DNA of 25,748 nucleotides from JBAWYM01 sp037143575 (GCA_037143575.1 JBAWYM010000023.1:1-25748); one strand, 5' to 3'; shown: positions 1 through 7,595, counted from the first letter of the stretch. Notes: generated from the letters alone by a model not told the origin. A program made the numbers and translations.

Positions 1-4
1 TATC

Positions 5-50
5 TGGTAACGTTCATTTGCTCCTTAGGTGGTAACATTCATCTGCTCCT
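5..50. repeat. 25-bp-period imperfect tandem repeat at window edge
   Basis: A 21-base unit (tggtaacgttcatttgctcct) is repeated 25 bases later at 30-50 with two mismatches. It lies just upstream of the deacylase gene and is cut off by the window edge. Closely spaced terminal repeats of this kind occur at the ends of IS21-like elements, but no transposase is visible, so the mobile-element reading is only a guess. Confidence 0.5.
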
Positions 51-90
51 CAACCTATAAGCTGTAAGCACGGTTTTCATACTTCATCGC

Positions 91-594
91 ATGTTCGATA
101 TCTACGCCTTCCTCGACCTGCACGGCATCGCCTACCGGAAGTTCGACCACCCTGCGGTCTTCACCTGCGAGGAAGCCGAGCGCTTGTGCCCGCCGATGCC
201 CGGAGCGCATACCAAGAATCTCTTCCTCCGGGACCGGAAGGGGACGCGGCATCTCTTTGTAGTTGTCGGCTACGAGAAGAAAGTGGATCTGAAGAAGCTC
301 GTAGACGTGTGTGGAGTTGATAAATTGAGTTTCGCTTCACCGGATCGGTTGATGAAGTACGTGGGTGTGGAGCCGGGATCAGCGACGTTGCTCGGGATGG
401 TGAATGATACCGATCATGCTGTGGAGGTGTTCATTGATGAATCAGTCTGGAAAGCCGAGTCCATGCTGTGTCATCCGCTGGTGAATACGGCCACTCTTTC
501 AATTTCACACGAGGGGATCGACAAGTTCCTGCAGGCGACGGGGCATGTTTTTAAAGTCATCCAAGTGCCGGAGAGGGCATCAGAACCATCGTAA
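91..594 (+). CDS. YbaK/ProX-type aminoacyl-tRNA deacylase
   Basis: A 167-residue single-domain protein of the YbaK/ProX (INK) trans-editing superfamily. These free-standing enzymes hydrolyse mischarged aminoacyl-tRNAs, most often Ala- or Cys-tRNA(Pro), in the cytoplasm. Visible signatures are HPAVFT at 20-25, TKNLFL at 41-46 with the conserved lysine K42, GVEPGSATL at 92-100 and CHPLVNTAT at 127-135. This pattern is closest to the ProXp-ala/PrdX-like branch rather than YbaK proper. The length is normal for a stand-alone enzyme. The ATG at 91 is preceded by a -10-like CATACT (78-83) with a 7-base gap and no Shine-Dalgarno sequence, so a leaderless start is likely, although the -35 is poor. A tRNA-Pro gene lies about 2.2 kb downstream. 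The fold is secure; the exact substrate is inferred. Confidence 0.88.
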   Translation: MFDIYAFLDLHGIAYRKFDHPAVFTCEEAERLCPPMPGAHTKNLFLRDRKGTRHLFVVVGYEKKVDLKKLVDVCGVDKLSFASPDRLMKYVGVEPGSATLLGMVNDTDHAVEVFIDESVWKAESMLCHPLVNTATLSISHEGIDKFLQATGHVFKVIQVPERASEPS

Positions 595-606
595 CCAGCA
601 AGAATT

Positions 607-641
607 GTCATAGTGAGCGAATCCAAAGTATCGAATTATGG
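607..641. repeat. Palindromic repeat (GAGC...TCGA loop family)
   Basis: Arms CATAGT (609-614) and ATTATG (635-640) pair with one G-T wobble. They enclose a loop that begins GAGC (615-618) and ends TCGA (631-634). It sits between the convergent ends of the deacylase gene and the 394-residue unknown gene. This is a divergent, long-loop member of the palindrome family seen again near infB, around 7400-7700 and after rplS. Confidence 0.5.
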
Positions 642-677
642 GAACTCGAGGGATAATGAACATTTCTTTTCCGATCA

Positions 678-1862
678 TTATCTTGAAGGATTCTTCCCGT
701 TATTAATGGCATCTAGATCTGCGCAGAGTTTGTCATATTTTACCGATCCTCCGACCATGTCAGCTTTGAAATCTGCGGGATTTTGGAACTTATTAGTGCT
801 ACCCAACGAGACAAGCCATTTCCCATCGTCATGATCGAATGAGATGTAGAGATATTGATTTATCCATGCTCCATATTGTTTTGTGAAGTATGTCTCATGG
901 TCATTGGCTCCAATACGATTTAATAGACCTTTCCCCGATTGTAAAGCTCGATCCACTCTAGCCAAATCATCGTATTCTTTGCCTCTCGCCTTTAGTTCCT
1001 TTGAATTCGAGGCGGATAGAACAATGTCAGTGATAGCACCGTCCTTATTGAAAATGATACTTCCGACATCTTCATGTGTGACTAACGAGTACACTTTCAC
1101 ATGATACCTATCATCTGGATGTGAATATTCTAAGCCATGTGTTCGACTGGAAGCATCATGTATACCAATTCTTTCCCCTAGACCTCGCATCAATGTATCA
1201 AGCTGCGGACCTGGCCTGATGGAATAAATTTCCCTATTCGTAGTAATCGTATTGAAGAGTTCGTGTGATGAGAGACTTGATTCTTGTTTGTCCAAATATT
1301 TATCAACTCGTCTGATCTTACCATTTTCATCGAAAATGAGGGTACCAGCTGGGACTCTGATGCCTCGTGGTACTACACTCACTTCATACAAATTGCCCAC
1401 GCCTGGTCGTTTATACTCTATACCATGTGATGAACCAGAAATATCTTCAATTCCAATTTGTCTTCCGAGTCCTCTTATCAGCAACTCGTATCGCGGATCC
1501 CCGGGTATTATGGAAATATCTTTATCGAGGGCTTCCAGCTGCCTTAAGAGTTCATGAGACGTATCATTGAGCTCTTTCTGTCTGCCATTTGTCATGCTGC
1601 GTATTGCATCACGGAGGTTTTGGATTTTGCTAGCTTGATCATTCTCGCTCAATTTTGCCTTAGTAAGCATTTCTTTAGCTATTTCAATTGCGCCATTAGT
1701 AGGATGCTCTGGATCGACTCGAGGGGACTTATCCTCCTTTTCATTCGTTTTCCGTCTTTCCATTTGAATATTTTCGGGGCCATTGATTTGGTCGTATGAA
1801 CAAAGTCTCGACTCTGCCAGCGTGACAAGGAATGTTGGAGTATACAGAAAAAAATTATTCAT
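678..1862 (-). CDS. Unknown protein with internal tandem repeats
   Basis: A 394-residue protein that I do not recognise. Residues about 118-200 and 212-290 form two imperfect repeats. Each has a helix-like segment (LLIRGLGRQIGIEDIS against LMRGLGERIGIHDASS), then SHGIEY or THGLEY, then a beta-hairpin-like stretch (GTLIFDENGKI against GSIIFNKDGAI). A weaker third copy may lie near 315-365. The N-terminal 110 residues are charged and probably helical. There are no membrane helices apart from a mildly hydrophobic first 17 residues. The ATG overlaps the stop of the upstream 130-residue gene (TCAT on the + strand at 1859-1862), so the two are probably translationally coupled; an internal ATG at 1763 is an alternative. 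Composition is clearly AT-richer than the flanking housekeeping genes, which suggests transfer or fast evolution. Confidence 0.75.
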   Translation of the reverse strand: MNNFFLYTPTFLVTLAESRLCSYDQINGPENIQMERRKTNEKEDKSPRVDPEHPTNGAIEIAKEMLTKAKLSENDQASKIQNLRDAIRSMTNGRQKELNDTSHELLRQLEALDKDISIIPGDPRYELLIRGLGRQIGIEDISGSSHGIEYKRPGVGNLYEVSVVPRGIRVPAGTLIFDENGKIRRVDKYLDKQESSLSSHELFNTITTNREIYSIRPGPQLDTLMRGLGERIGIHDASSRTHGLEYSHPDDRYHVKVYSLVTHEDVGSIIFNKDGAITDIVLSASNSKELKARGKEYDDLARVDRALQSGKGLLNRIGANDHETYFTKQYGAWINQYLYISFDHDDGKWLVSLGSTNKFQNPADFKADMVGGSVKYDKLCADLDAINNGKNPSR

Positions 1863-2251
1863 GATTGTGTGGAGAAAGTGACTGTGTTATTCATTCGGGA
1901 TTCATCCTCGCTACGCATAGTTTTCTCCGCGTATTGCATAGCTTTACGACGGTAGCAGTTGAATTGTTTGTTCCAGTCATTCACGAATTCTGAGAAGCGA
2001 TGAGCATATTCGGTAAACGCTTTATTATATCGTTCAGCACGTGTAATTGCCTCTGTCTTTGTTTCATTTTTGTACTTCTCCGGTAATAGTTGTAGATGAG
2101 AGGTAGTGAGATCCTCATCAATCTTCGCCATGATCCGGTTGTAAATCTTTTCGCCTGTCAGAATTGCGGGCATCCCTCCAGCATCCGAGGAGCCCATTAT
2201 CTGCATTATTTGAGATGAGCCACTGTTTGTTGGATCTGCTGTTTGTGTCAT
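1859..2251 (-). CDS. Small unknown protein, first gene of an overlapping pair
   Basis: A 130-residue hydrophilic protein with no family that I recognise. Residues 1-30 are S/G/T/M-rich and likely disordered. Residues 31-115 are mostly charged and helix-prone, with many K, E, R and Y. There is no signal peptide or membrane segment. Its stop overlaps the start of the 394-residue gene by four bases, a strong sign of co-translation and related function. The start at 2251 has no Shine-Dalgarno sequence. A TATAAC hexamer (+ strand 2258-2263) ends six bases before it, and a better promoter (TTGTTT, 17 bp, TATAAT) lies slightly further upstream. AT-rich like its partner. Confidence 0.68.
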   Translation of the reverse strand: MTQTADPTNSGSSQIMQIMGSSDAGGMPAILTGEKIYNRIMAKIDEDLTTSHLQLLPEKYKNETKTEAITRAERYNKAFTEYAHRFSEFVNDWNKQFNCYRRKAMQYAEKTMRSEDESRMNNTVTFSTQS

Positions 2252-2270
2252 GCTGAAGTTATATATCGCT

Positions 2271-2299
2271 ATTATAGCATATTATAGTTATGTAAACAA
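2271..2299 (-). promoter_or_regulatory. Promoter of the 130/394-residue gene pair
   Basis: Read on the minus strand: -35 TTGTTT (2299-2294), 17-base spacer, perfect -10 TATAAT (2276-2271). The predicted transcript starts near 2264, leaving a leader of about 13 bases. A second -10-like TATAAC at 2263-2258 would give a leaderless start at 2251 but lacks a good -35. Confidence 0.5.
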
Positions 2300-2358
2300 A
2301 CATACGGGTATTACTAATTTACCACAGTATTTCATATCTATTGTTTCGATATTCCAAA

Positions 2359-2610
2359 TTACTTTCTTGCCATCCACCATCTCTTGAGCGGCGGCAACGA
2401 CAACGTGGAGAGAATATAGGCAATCGGCGGAACTACCGCATTGAGCCAAAAATAGGGATTTTCGATAAGCATCAGGAAGACGGCTGCGGTGATATAGGTG
2501 AGGATGGCGATCGTGATCCGGCGAAACCAGCTCACTTCCCAGGCTTTCTCCGCTTCTACACGCTTGTTGCGTTCGAGGATTGCCTGTAACTGAGTTTCCA
2601 AGTTTTCCAT
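2359..2610 (-). CDS. Small membrane protein with two TM helices and coiled coil
   Basis: An 83-residue protein. Residues 1-24 (METLET-like opening, MENLETQLQAI, rich in E, K and R) form a short amphipathic coiled coil. Two hydrophobic helices follow at about 31-48 and 52-70, and the tail is basic (KRWWMARK). This is the layout of small conserved inner-membrane proteins common in many bacteria, but I cannot name a family. I chose the ATG at 2610 over the in-frame GTG at 2628, because the stretch between them contains a -10-like TACAAT (2624-2619) ending 8 bases before the ATG. No convincing -35 is seen. The neighbours offer no functional clue. Confidence 0.72.
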   Translation of the reverse strand: MENLETQLQAILERNKRVEAEKAWEVSWFRRITIAILTYITAAVFLMLIENPYFWLNAVVPPIAYILSTLSLPPLKRWWMARK

Positions 2611-2679
2611 GTACACAGATTGTACCACTGCTATAGTGCCGCGCGGTCACTTCGCGCTCATTCGGTTCATCATTCTTTT

Positions 2680-2693
2680 TCGGGACGTAGTTC
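2680..2693 (+). repeat. Duplicated 5' end of tRNA-Pro
   Basis: The 14 bases tcgggacgtagttc are identical to 2776-2789, the base before tRNA-Pro plus its acceptor and D-stem strands. The copy lies 96 bases upstream of the intact gene and is not followed by the rest of a tRNA; instead a GC-rich hairpin (GCTCC/GGAGC, about 2701-2716) follows. It could be a degenerate tRNA fragment or one end of an old integration or duplication. Confidence 0.6.
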
Positions 2694-2776
2694 CCCCCTA
2701 CGCTCCTGCGGGAGCTCCGTGGGGCAGGCAGTTGGCTTCGTAAGTCTTTGTTCTTTGGTTCAATAGTCATCAGTAT

Positions 2777-2852
2777 CGGGACGTAGTTCAGTTGGTAGAA
2801 CGCTTGCATGGGGTGCAAGAGGTCGCAGGTTCGAGTCCTGTCGTCCCGACCA
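2777..2852 (+). tRNA. tRNA-Pro(GGG)
   Basis: A complete 76-base cloverleaf. The acceptor is CGGGACG (2777-2783) with CGTCCCG (2842-2848). The D stem is GTTC/GAAC. The anticodon stem is CTTGC (2803-2807)/GCAAG (2815-2819) around loop ATGGGGT, giving anticodon GGG at 2810-2812 with G37. The T arm is GCAGG-TTCGAGT-CCTGT. The discriminator is A2849 and CCA is encoded at 2850-2852. It reads CCC and CCU proline codons. Confidence 0.97.
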
Positions 2853-3046
2853 TTGTCTAGAACCTTGATTACTAGGATTAAAGGATGAGCATGATTTCTT
2901 TCAAGAGGCGATCATCGAACTCTCAGTGTCGATTTCCCTCTCACACCGCAAGCAATTGACATGTCCTTTTCCTTGTCATGGATAGGGGATTCTGCTTTCA
3001 TACGCCCCTTATGCCCATGGCAACTCTCTCAGTCTGATTTGGACAC

Positions 3047-3075
3047 TTGCAATAATCTATAAAATGTATTATAAT
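3047..3075 (+). promoter_or_regulatory. Promoter of the DHH phosphoesterase gene
   Basis: -35 TTGCAA (3047-3052), exactly 17 bases, then perfect -10 TATAAT (3070-3075). The ATG at 3087 begins 11 bases after the -10, so transcription starting near 3082 would leave a leader of about five bases with no room for a Shine-Dalgarno sequence. Confidence 0.8.
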
Positions 3076-3086
3076 ACTTCGAACAC

Positions 3087-4394
3087 ATGACACTGTCCTC
3101 CCTCGAACTCTCGGCTGCGACCCATGCGATTGAGCAGTATCAGCGCATCCTCGTCGTTCCCCACGCCAATGTGGATCCGGATGGTTTATCGGGTGCCTTG
3201 GCCTGCTATTCGCTCTTCACGGCGATCGGGAAGGACGTCACGGTGGTGTGCCCGGAGTCCGCGCCGGAGTCGCTCAAGTTCCTCCCGGGGTTCGAAACTG
3301 TGGAGAATGAGCTTCAGGAATCCCAGAATTTCATCATTACCGTGAACCTGGATCAGGGGGTGGAAATCGACAAGCTTCGGTACACCGTTGAAGATAACCG
3401 GGTGAATATCATCGTGGTACCCAAGAGCGGTCGTATCCATCCGCATCAGGTGTCGCTCGGGGAAGGGGATCACCGGTACGACCTGATTGTCGTCGTGGAT
3501 ACTGCTGATCTTCCGCTTCTCGGTTCCCTGTACACCGATCACGTGGATCTCTTCGGTGATATTCCGGTTCTCAATGTCGATCACCACATTTCCAATACCC
3601 GTTATGGTCAGCTTCAGCTCATCGATACCACGGCTGCGAGCGTGACAGAGGTTCTGTACCAATGGTTCACGCGTGTGCCGGAGTGGCGCGAGAAGATGAC
3701 ACCGGATCTCGCGACCCTCCTCCTCACCGGGCTCATCACCGATACTCGGAGTTTCCAGAATCCCAATACCACTCCGCGTTCGTTGGAGATCGCTGCGGAT
3801 TTGCTCGACCTCGGTGCGCGTCAGCAGGAGATCATCCGGAACGTGTACAAAACCAAGCCGCTTTCTACACTGAAGATCTGGGGCCGCGCGCTTAATCGCG
3901 TGCAGGTGGATGATGTGAGCAAGATCGCCTGGTCCGCTATTTCCCGCGAGGATCTCGCCGAGATGGGAGCCGATAGTAAGGAGGTGAGTGGCATTCTCGA
4001 TGAGCTCATTTCCACCATTCCCGATGCCGATGTGCACGTGATGTTCACCGAGACCGAGGAAGGTATCCTCAAGGCGAGTATGCGCTCGTCACCGGCGATC
4101 GATGCCAATCGTCTGGCAGCGGGTCTCTTCGGCGGCGGTGGTCATGCACGAGCTTCCGGTTTCAAAGTTTCTCACTTTTCCAATTTCTCCCTCGCCGTAT
4201 TGGAATGCGTTCAGAAAATCAGGGAGGGGATGGAGCGTCAGAAGAGTGAGGGAGATATGCCGTTGCCTTCTTCAGGCTTGAAGCCGACAGCGATGCCGAA
4301 GACGACAGAGCCACGGAGCATTGATGTTCCCTTATCACCTTCAGCACCCAAGACGTCTGGGGTGGATATTGTGAAGGAGATCAGCGGAGCCTGA
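3087..4394 (+). CDS. DHH/DHHA1 phosphoesterase (NrnA-like)
   Basis: A 435-residue cytoplasmic DHH-family phosphoesterase resembling the bifunctional oligoribonuclease/pAp phosphatase NrnA, a Mn-dependent enzyme that degrades nanoRNAs and 3'-phosphoadenosine 5'-phosphate. Motif I is HANVDPDG at 26-33. D138 in VVVDTAD is motif II. The DHH triad is at 165-167 in NVDHHISN. TGLITDT at 214-220 supplies a further aspartate. The C-terminal DHHA1 domain ends in the substrate-binding GGGGHARASGF at 349-359. Residues after about 385 form a P/S/K-rich, probably disordered tail of some 50 residues beyond the usual family end. It is transcribed alone from its own promoter. The family is certain; the precise substrate is inferred. 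Confidence 0.9.
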   Translation: MTLSSLELSAATHAIEQYQRILVVPHANVDPDGLSGALACYSLFTAIGKDVTVVCPESAPESLKFLPGFETVENELQESQNFIITVNLDQGVEIDKLRYTVEDNRVNIIVVPKSGRIHPHQVSLGEGDHRYDLIVVVDTADLPLLGSLYTDHVDLFGDIPVLNVDHHISNTRYGQLQLIDTTAASVTEVLYQWFTRVPEWREKMTPDLATLLLTGLITDTRSFQNPNTTPRSLEIAADLLDLGARQQEIIRNVYKTKPLSTLKIWGRALNRVQVDDVSKIAWSAISREDLAEMGADSKEVSGILDELISTIPDADVHVMFTETEEGILKASMRSSPAIDANRLAAGLFGGGGHARASGFKVSHFSNFSLAVLECVQKIREGMERQKSEGDMPLPSSGLKPTAMPKTTEPRSIDVPLSPSAPKTSGVDIVKEISGA

Positions 4395-4409
4395 GGCTTG
4401 AGAGGTTGA

Positions 4410-4454
4410 ACATCATTCAATTCTCGAGCGCACCCCTTCGTGGGTGCATGATGT
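4410..4454 (+). terminator. Hairpin after the DHH gene, weak terminator candidate
   Basis: Inner stem GCACCC (4430-4435)/GGGTGC (4442-4447) around CTTCGT. An outer stem ACATCAT (4410-4416)/ATGATGT (4448-4454) is separated from it by a 13-base bulge on the 5' side. No T tract follows, so this is either a poor intrinsic terminator or a structured leader element before infB. Confidence 0.4.
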
Positions 4455-4478
4455 GAATGGGGCATTATTCTTCGACAT

Positions 4479-4520
4479 GCGGCCGCAGTTCGTCTCGGCT
4501 CACTGTAAACTCCGGGCCGC
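4479..4520. repeat. Palindromic repeat upstream of infB
   Basis: CAGT (4486-4489) and ACTG (4502-4505) enclose a 12-base loop that reads GAGCCGAGACGA on the minus strand. An outer stem GCGGCC (4479-4484)/GGCCGC (4515-4520) closes the structure. It is in reverse orientation relative to the copy at 6856. Confidence 0.6.
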
Positions 4521-4598
4521 GCTGTTGAGTTGAGAATATTCAGTCAAGAGATGAAGCAATCACTCGCATTCGCTTCGAATCTGTCATACACTCCGTCC

Positions 4599-6839
4599 AT
4601 GCGCCTAGTTCAGGTAGCCAAAGTATTGGGCATGACCGGCCAGCAGCTCCGCCACGAATTGGATCAGGTGAACTTCGGTATTCGCTCGACCGATCGTGAG
4701 ATTCCCGACCAGCTTGCGCATGGTGTCATCCGTTTCATTGCGCGCAAACTGGGCAAGAATGTCGATTTCGAGGCGCTGGAAGGTTCTGGAATGGAGGGTG
4801 CCGAGAGCAATCAAAAAGATGAGGGAGAGACTGTGGCCCCCGAGACTTCCGAGCCGACTGCGAGTCCCCAAGGAGTGAATGTCCTGAGGAAGCTCACCTT
4901 GGAAGATGTTTCAAAGGAAGCAATTGAGAAGCAGCAACTGGCGATCAAGCAGCAGCAAGCATCTGCGACGGCGCGCGGGCAGCGGCATACCGCCTCCCGT
5001 CTGGAAGAGCGCGGGAAGCCCGTGCATCGCGACATCGCTCAGGGTACGCAGGAGCAGATCAAGAGGAAGGATGGCATCGTGTCTCTTCGAGCCCAAATCA
5101 CCGTGAAGGAATTTGCGGAGAAGACGGGGATCCAGATCCCGCAGGTCATTCAGGCACTCATGAAGAACGGCGTCCTCGCGACGATTACACAATCCATCGA
5201 TTTCGATACCGCGGCCATCGTCGCTGCCGATCTCGGTGTCACTGTACAGAGAATTGAAGAATCCGCTTCCGTCGAGCATCTCCTCAGCCGCAATCTCCAA
5301 GAGCTTCTCAAGGACGATGCGGAAAATCTCACGGAGCGACCGCCAGTGGTGGTGGTGATGGGCCACGTCGATCACGGCAAGACTTCCATTCTCGATGCGA
5401 TTCGTTCTACAGACGTTGCGGCGGGCGAGGCGGGCGGTATTACGCAGCACATTGGTGCGTATCAGGTGGAGCACATTGCTGCAGGATCTTCTGATGTTCA
5501 TCGCATTACGTTCCTCGATACCCCCGGTCACGAGGCCTTCACCGCCATGCGCGCCCGTGGGGCTCAGGTCACCGATATTGCCGTCATCGTTGTCGCAGCG
5601 GATGAAGGGGTGAAGCCGACGACGGTCGAGGCGATCAATCATGCGAAGGAGGCGAATGTTCCGGTGATCGTCGCGCTCAACAAAATGGATAAGGAAGGCG
5701 CAGATCCGCCGCGCGTGAAAGGGGAATTGGCTGCGCTGGGATTACAACCGGAGGATTGGGGAGGCAAGACGCCCTACGTCGAGGTCTCCGCCAAGACGAA
5801 GCTCGGGATCACCGACCTTCTGGATGCCATCGTGCTTGTCGCCGCAGAACGCGGATGCAAGGCCAATCTCAAGCGTGCCGCCATCGCGACCGTCATCGAG
5901 AGCAACCTCAATCCTTCCCTTGGTTCTCTCGCGACGATCATCGTGAATACCGGCACACTCCACCACGGCGATGTTTTCGTGTGCGGATCCACCATCGGCA
6001 AGATCCGGACGATGACCGATGCGCGTGGCAAGAAATTCGCGGAGATCGGTCCGTCGGGCGCTGTTCGGATTTCCGGTTTCCATGAGCTTCCGCAGGTCGG
6101 CGATATTCTGCAGGTCGTCTCCTCAGAGAAAGAAGCTCGTCTTTTGCTGTCTGCTGTCGAGGAGCAGCGCACGCACCGTACGAAGCAGCGCTTCGTCGAT
6201 CTCGTGACTCGTCTCTCCGAAGGGAAGCTCACGCAGCTCAAAGTGGTGCTGAAGGCGGATGCGCAGGGATCGCTGGAAGCGCTCAAGGAAGCGCTGGGTA
6301 AATTGCAGACCAAGGAAGTGGCGGTGAAGATCATGCACGAAGGAGTGGGCGCGGTGACGGAGAGCGATGTGATGCTCGCAGCCACGAGTGACGGGATCGT
6401 CATCGCCTTCCATACGCCCGTGGCAGCGGCAGTCCGCATGACGGCTGAGCGCGAAGGGGTAGGGCTGCGCGAATACGACATCATCTACGCACTCCTCGAT
6501 GACATTACGGCCCTTCTGGCCGGACTCGTGGAGCCCGTAGATACAGAGAGGATTCTTGGTCATCTGCAGGTCCTCCAGGTCTTCCTGACGAAGAAGGGGG
6601 AGCAGATCGTGGGTGGGCGCGTTACGGACGGCAGCATCAAGCGCATCACGTTCCGTCTCCAGCGGGGAGGGGAGGTGGTGGGCACGGGTCGCATCACGTC
6701 CCTGCGTAAGGTTGATACGGATATCAAAGAAGCCAAGGAAGGTTCGGAGTGCGGCCTCAGGGTTGAGTCTTCGATTCCGATTGCTGAGGGCGATATTTTC
6801 GAAGTGTTTTTGAGGGAGCTGAAGAGAAAGGAGGTTTAA
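4599..6839 (+). CDS. infB: Translation initiation factor IF-2
   Basis: IF-2 is a GTPase that brings fMet-tRNA to the 30S P site and promotes subunit joining. Numbering from a possible upstream TTG at 4530, the order is an N-terminal domain beginning RLVQVAKVLGMTG, a short K/E/Q linker at 90-180, the IF2N-like segment VSLRAQITVKEFAEKTG, and then the G domain with GHVDHGKT (278-285), DTPGH (330-334), NKMD (384-387) and SAK. Domains II-IV follow to the end. At about 746 residues it is shorter than E. coli IF-2, mainly in the linker. I place the start at ATG 4599 because the family-like N-terminus begins there and TACACT (4587-4592) ends six bases before it. TTG 4530 and ATG 4551 are alternatives. 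The initiator tRNA is in the same window. Confidence 0.96.
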   Translation: MRLVQVAKVLGMTGQQLRHELDQVNFGIRSTDREIPDQLAHGVIRFIARKLGKNVDFEALEGSGMEGAESNQKDEGETVAPETSEPTASPQGVNVLRKLTLEDVSKEAIEKQQLAIKQQQASATARGQRHTASRLEERGKPVHRDIAQGTQEQIKRKDGIVSLRAQITVKEFAEKTGIQIPQVIQALMKNGVLATITQSIDFDTAAIVAADLGVTVQRIEESASVEHLLSRNLQELLKDDAENLTERPPVVVVMGHVDHGKTSILDAIRSTDVAAGEAGGITQHIGAYQVEHIAAGSSDVHRITFLDTPGHEAFTAMRARGAQVTDIAVIVVAADEGVKPTTVEAINHAKEANVPVIVALNKMDKEGADPPRVKGELAALGLQPEDWGGKTPYVEVSAKTKLGITDLLDAIVLVAAERGCKANLKRAAIATVIESNLNPSLGSLATIIVNTGTLHHGDVFVCGSTIGKIRTMTDARGKKFAEIGPSGAVRISGFHELPQVGDILQVVSSEKEARLLLSAVEEQRTHRTKQRFVDLVTRLSEGKLTQLKVVLKADAQGSLEALKEALGKLQTKEVAVKIMHEGVGAVTESDVMLAATSDGIVIAFHTPVAAAVRMTAEREGVGLREYDIIYALLDDITALLAGLVEPVDTERILGHLQVLQVFLTKKGEQIVGGRVTDGSIKRITFRLQRGGEVVGTGRITSLRKVDTDIKEAKEGSECGLRVESSIPIAEGDIFEVFLRELKRKEV

Positions 6840-6854
6840 AGTGTGTTTAAGAGG

Positions 6855-6915
6855 TGTCATGGTGAGCCGAGCCTGTGCTGAGCCGGGACGAAGCATCGAA
6901 CCATGACTCGAAGCC
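6855..6915. repeat. Left arm of 61-bp inverted repeat around the GIY-YIG gene
   Basis: This segment is the reverse complement of 7642-7702 with three mismatches in 61. Each arm is itself a hairpin: GTCATGGT (6856-6863) pairs with ACCATGAC (6900-6907) around a 36-base loop starting GAGC and ending TCGA. It lies directly after the infB stop. Confidence 0.85.
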
Positions 6916-6963
6916 CAGAATCCGCTATCAATCTGGGTGTCTTGAGGGTGTACGAATGTCTCT

Positions 6964-6993
6964 TTGATCGACGCTGCATTCTTTCGGTATGTT
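6964..6993 (+). promoter_or_regulatory. Promoter of the GIY-YIG gene
   Basis: -35 TTGATC (6964-6969), 18-base spacer, -10 TATGTT (6988-6993), then six bases to ATG 7000. The TTG of the -35 box is in frame with the gene and can be mistaken for a start codon. This predicts a leaderless message. Confidence 0.6.
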
Positions 6994-6999
6994 GCATTC

Positions 7000-7368
7000 A
7001 TGAAAGACTACTACGTCTACATTCTCCTCTGCGCTGATGGCAGCTACTACACCGGCGTGACCAATGATTACGAGCGACGAGTAGGGGAGCATCAGGCTGG
7101 TGCCGACCCGAAGAGCTATACGCATCGGCGCCGTCCTGTGCAGTTGGTATACGTAGGAATTTTCGGTGATATCAATGAAGCGATTTCTTGGGAGAAGAGG
7201 GTGAAACGATGGAGCAGGAGGAAGAAAGAGGCGTTGATAAGCCAAGACTGGAATCAATTGCCGGCACTTTCTTCATGTCAAAATAGTTCAGCGAATTGGA
7301 GGGAAGTGAAGATGAGAAGAATCCGCTATCGCGTTCGACGAATTGCCTATGAGACGCTTATTGCATAA
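7000..7368 (+). CDS. GIY-YIG nuclease-domain protein (UPF0213/URI type)
   Basis: A 122-residue single-domain GIY-YIG protein. From the chosen ATG the hallmarks are YVYILLCADG (5-14), YYTGVTNDYERRVGEH (17-32) with the catalytic-type arginine at 27 or 28, and the helix ISWEKRVKRWSRRKKEALI, whose glutamate is the usual metal ligand. Such small proteins are presumed structure-specific DNA nucleases; their biological role is poorly known. The C-terminal 35 residues (basic, R-rich) extend beyond the normal domain end. The ATG at 7000 is preferred over TTG 6964, which is part of a -35 box. The gene is bracketed by a 61-bp inverted repeat (6855-6915 and 7642-7702), raising the possibility of a mobile cassette. 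Confidence 0.88.
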   Translation: MKDYYVYILLCADGSYYTGVTNDYERRVGEHQAGADPKSYTHRRRPVQLVYVGIFGDINEAISWEKRVKRWSRRKKEALISQDWNQLPALSSCQNSSANWREVKMRRIRYRVRRIAYETLIA

Positions 7369-7383
7369 TCTCCACCACAAGCT

Positions 7384-7427
7384 CCCCCCATGTCATCCCG
7401 AGCGCTGTCGAGGGAGGACATGGGGGG
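7384..7427. repeat. Palindromic repeat with 11+4-bp stem
   Basis: CCCCCCATGTC (7384-7394) pairs perfectly with GACATGGGGGG (7417-7427). After one mismatch the stem resumes as TCCC (7396-7399)/GGGA (7412-7415). The loop is the 12-mer GAGCGCTGTCGA. It is part of a 414-base stretch without genes (7369-7782) that is mostly palindromes of this family. Confidence 0.8.
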
Positions 7428-7440
7428 TTAGGTGGTAGAC

Positions 7441-7502
7441 GATGTCATAGTTCGACACGGCTCACTATGACATCTGCTTCTCATGGCTCACTATGACATC
7501 TG
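7441..7502. repeat. Palindromic repeat plus truncated direct copy
   Basis: GATGTCATAGT (7441-7451) pairs perfectly over 11 bases with ACTATGACATC (7464-7474). The 12-base loop reads GAGCCGTGTCGA on the minus strand. The last 18 bases (7459-7476) recur identically at 7485-7502 without the other arm, a truncated second copy. Confidence 0.8.
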
Positions 7503-7595
7503 TTTTTTCATGGCTCCGTATACGACAAATTCGCTGGCTTTACCGTGTAGCTAAAGCTCTGTCACAGATATGATGAGGAATCTCTGAATAATTGC

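Noticed and set aside
2288..2818. 176-residue open frame on the minus strand
   Set aside because: It runs through the tRNA-Pro gene and overlaps the better-supported small membrane protein; the product has no protein-like pattern.
2956..2984. Promoter with perfect -35 TTGACA at 2956-2961
   Set aside because: No acceptable -10 at 16-18 bases (TGGATA or GGATAG only), and a much better promoter lies at 3047-3075.
3186..4037. 283-residue open frame antisense to the DHH gene
   Set aside because: The plus strand encodes a clear DHH family protein with all motifs; this is an antisense shadow in GC-rich sequence.
4530..4598. TTG 4530 as the infB start
   Set aside because: The 23 extra residues do not look like IF-2, while the recognisable N-terminal domain begins at ATG 4599, six bases after a -10-like hexamer. 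Not excluded completely.
6123..7001. 292-residue open frame antisense to the end of infB
   Set aside because: It overlaps the conserved IF-2 C-terminal domains and crosses a palindromic repeat and the GIY-YIG promoter.
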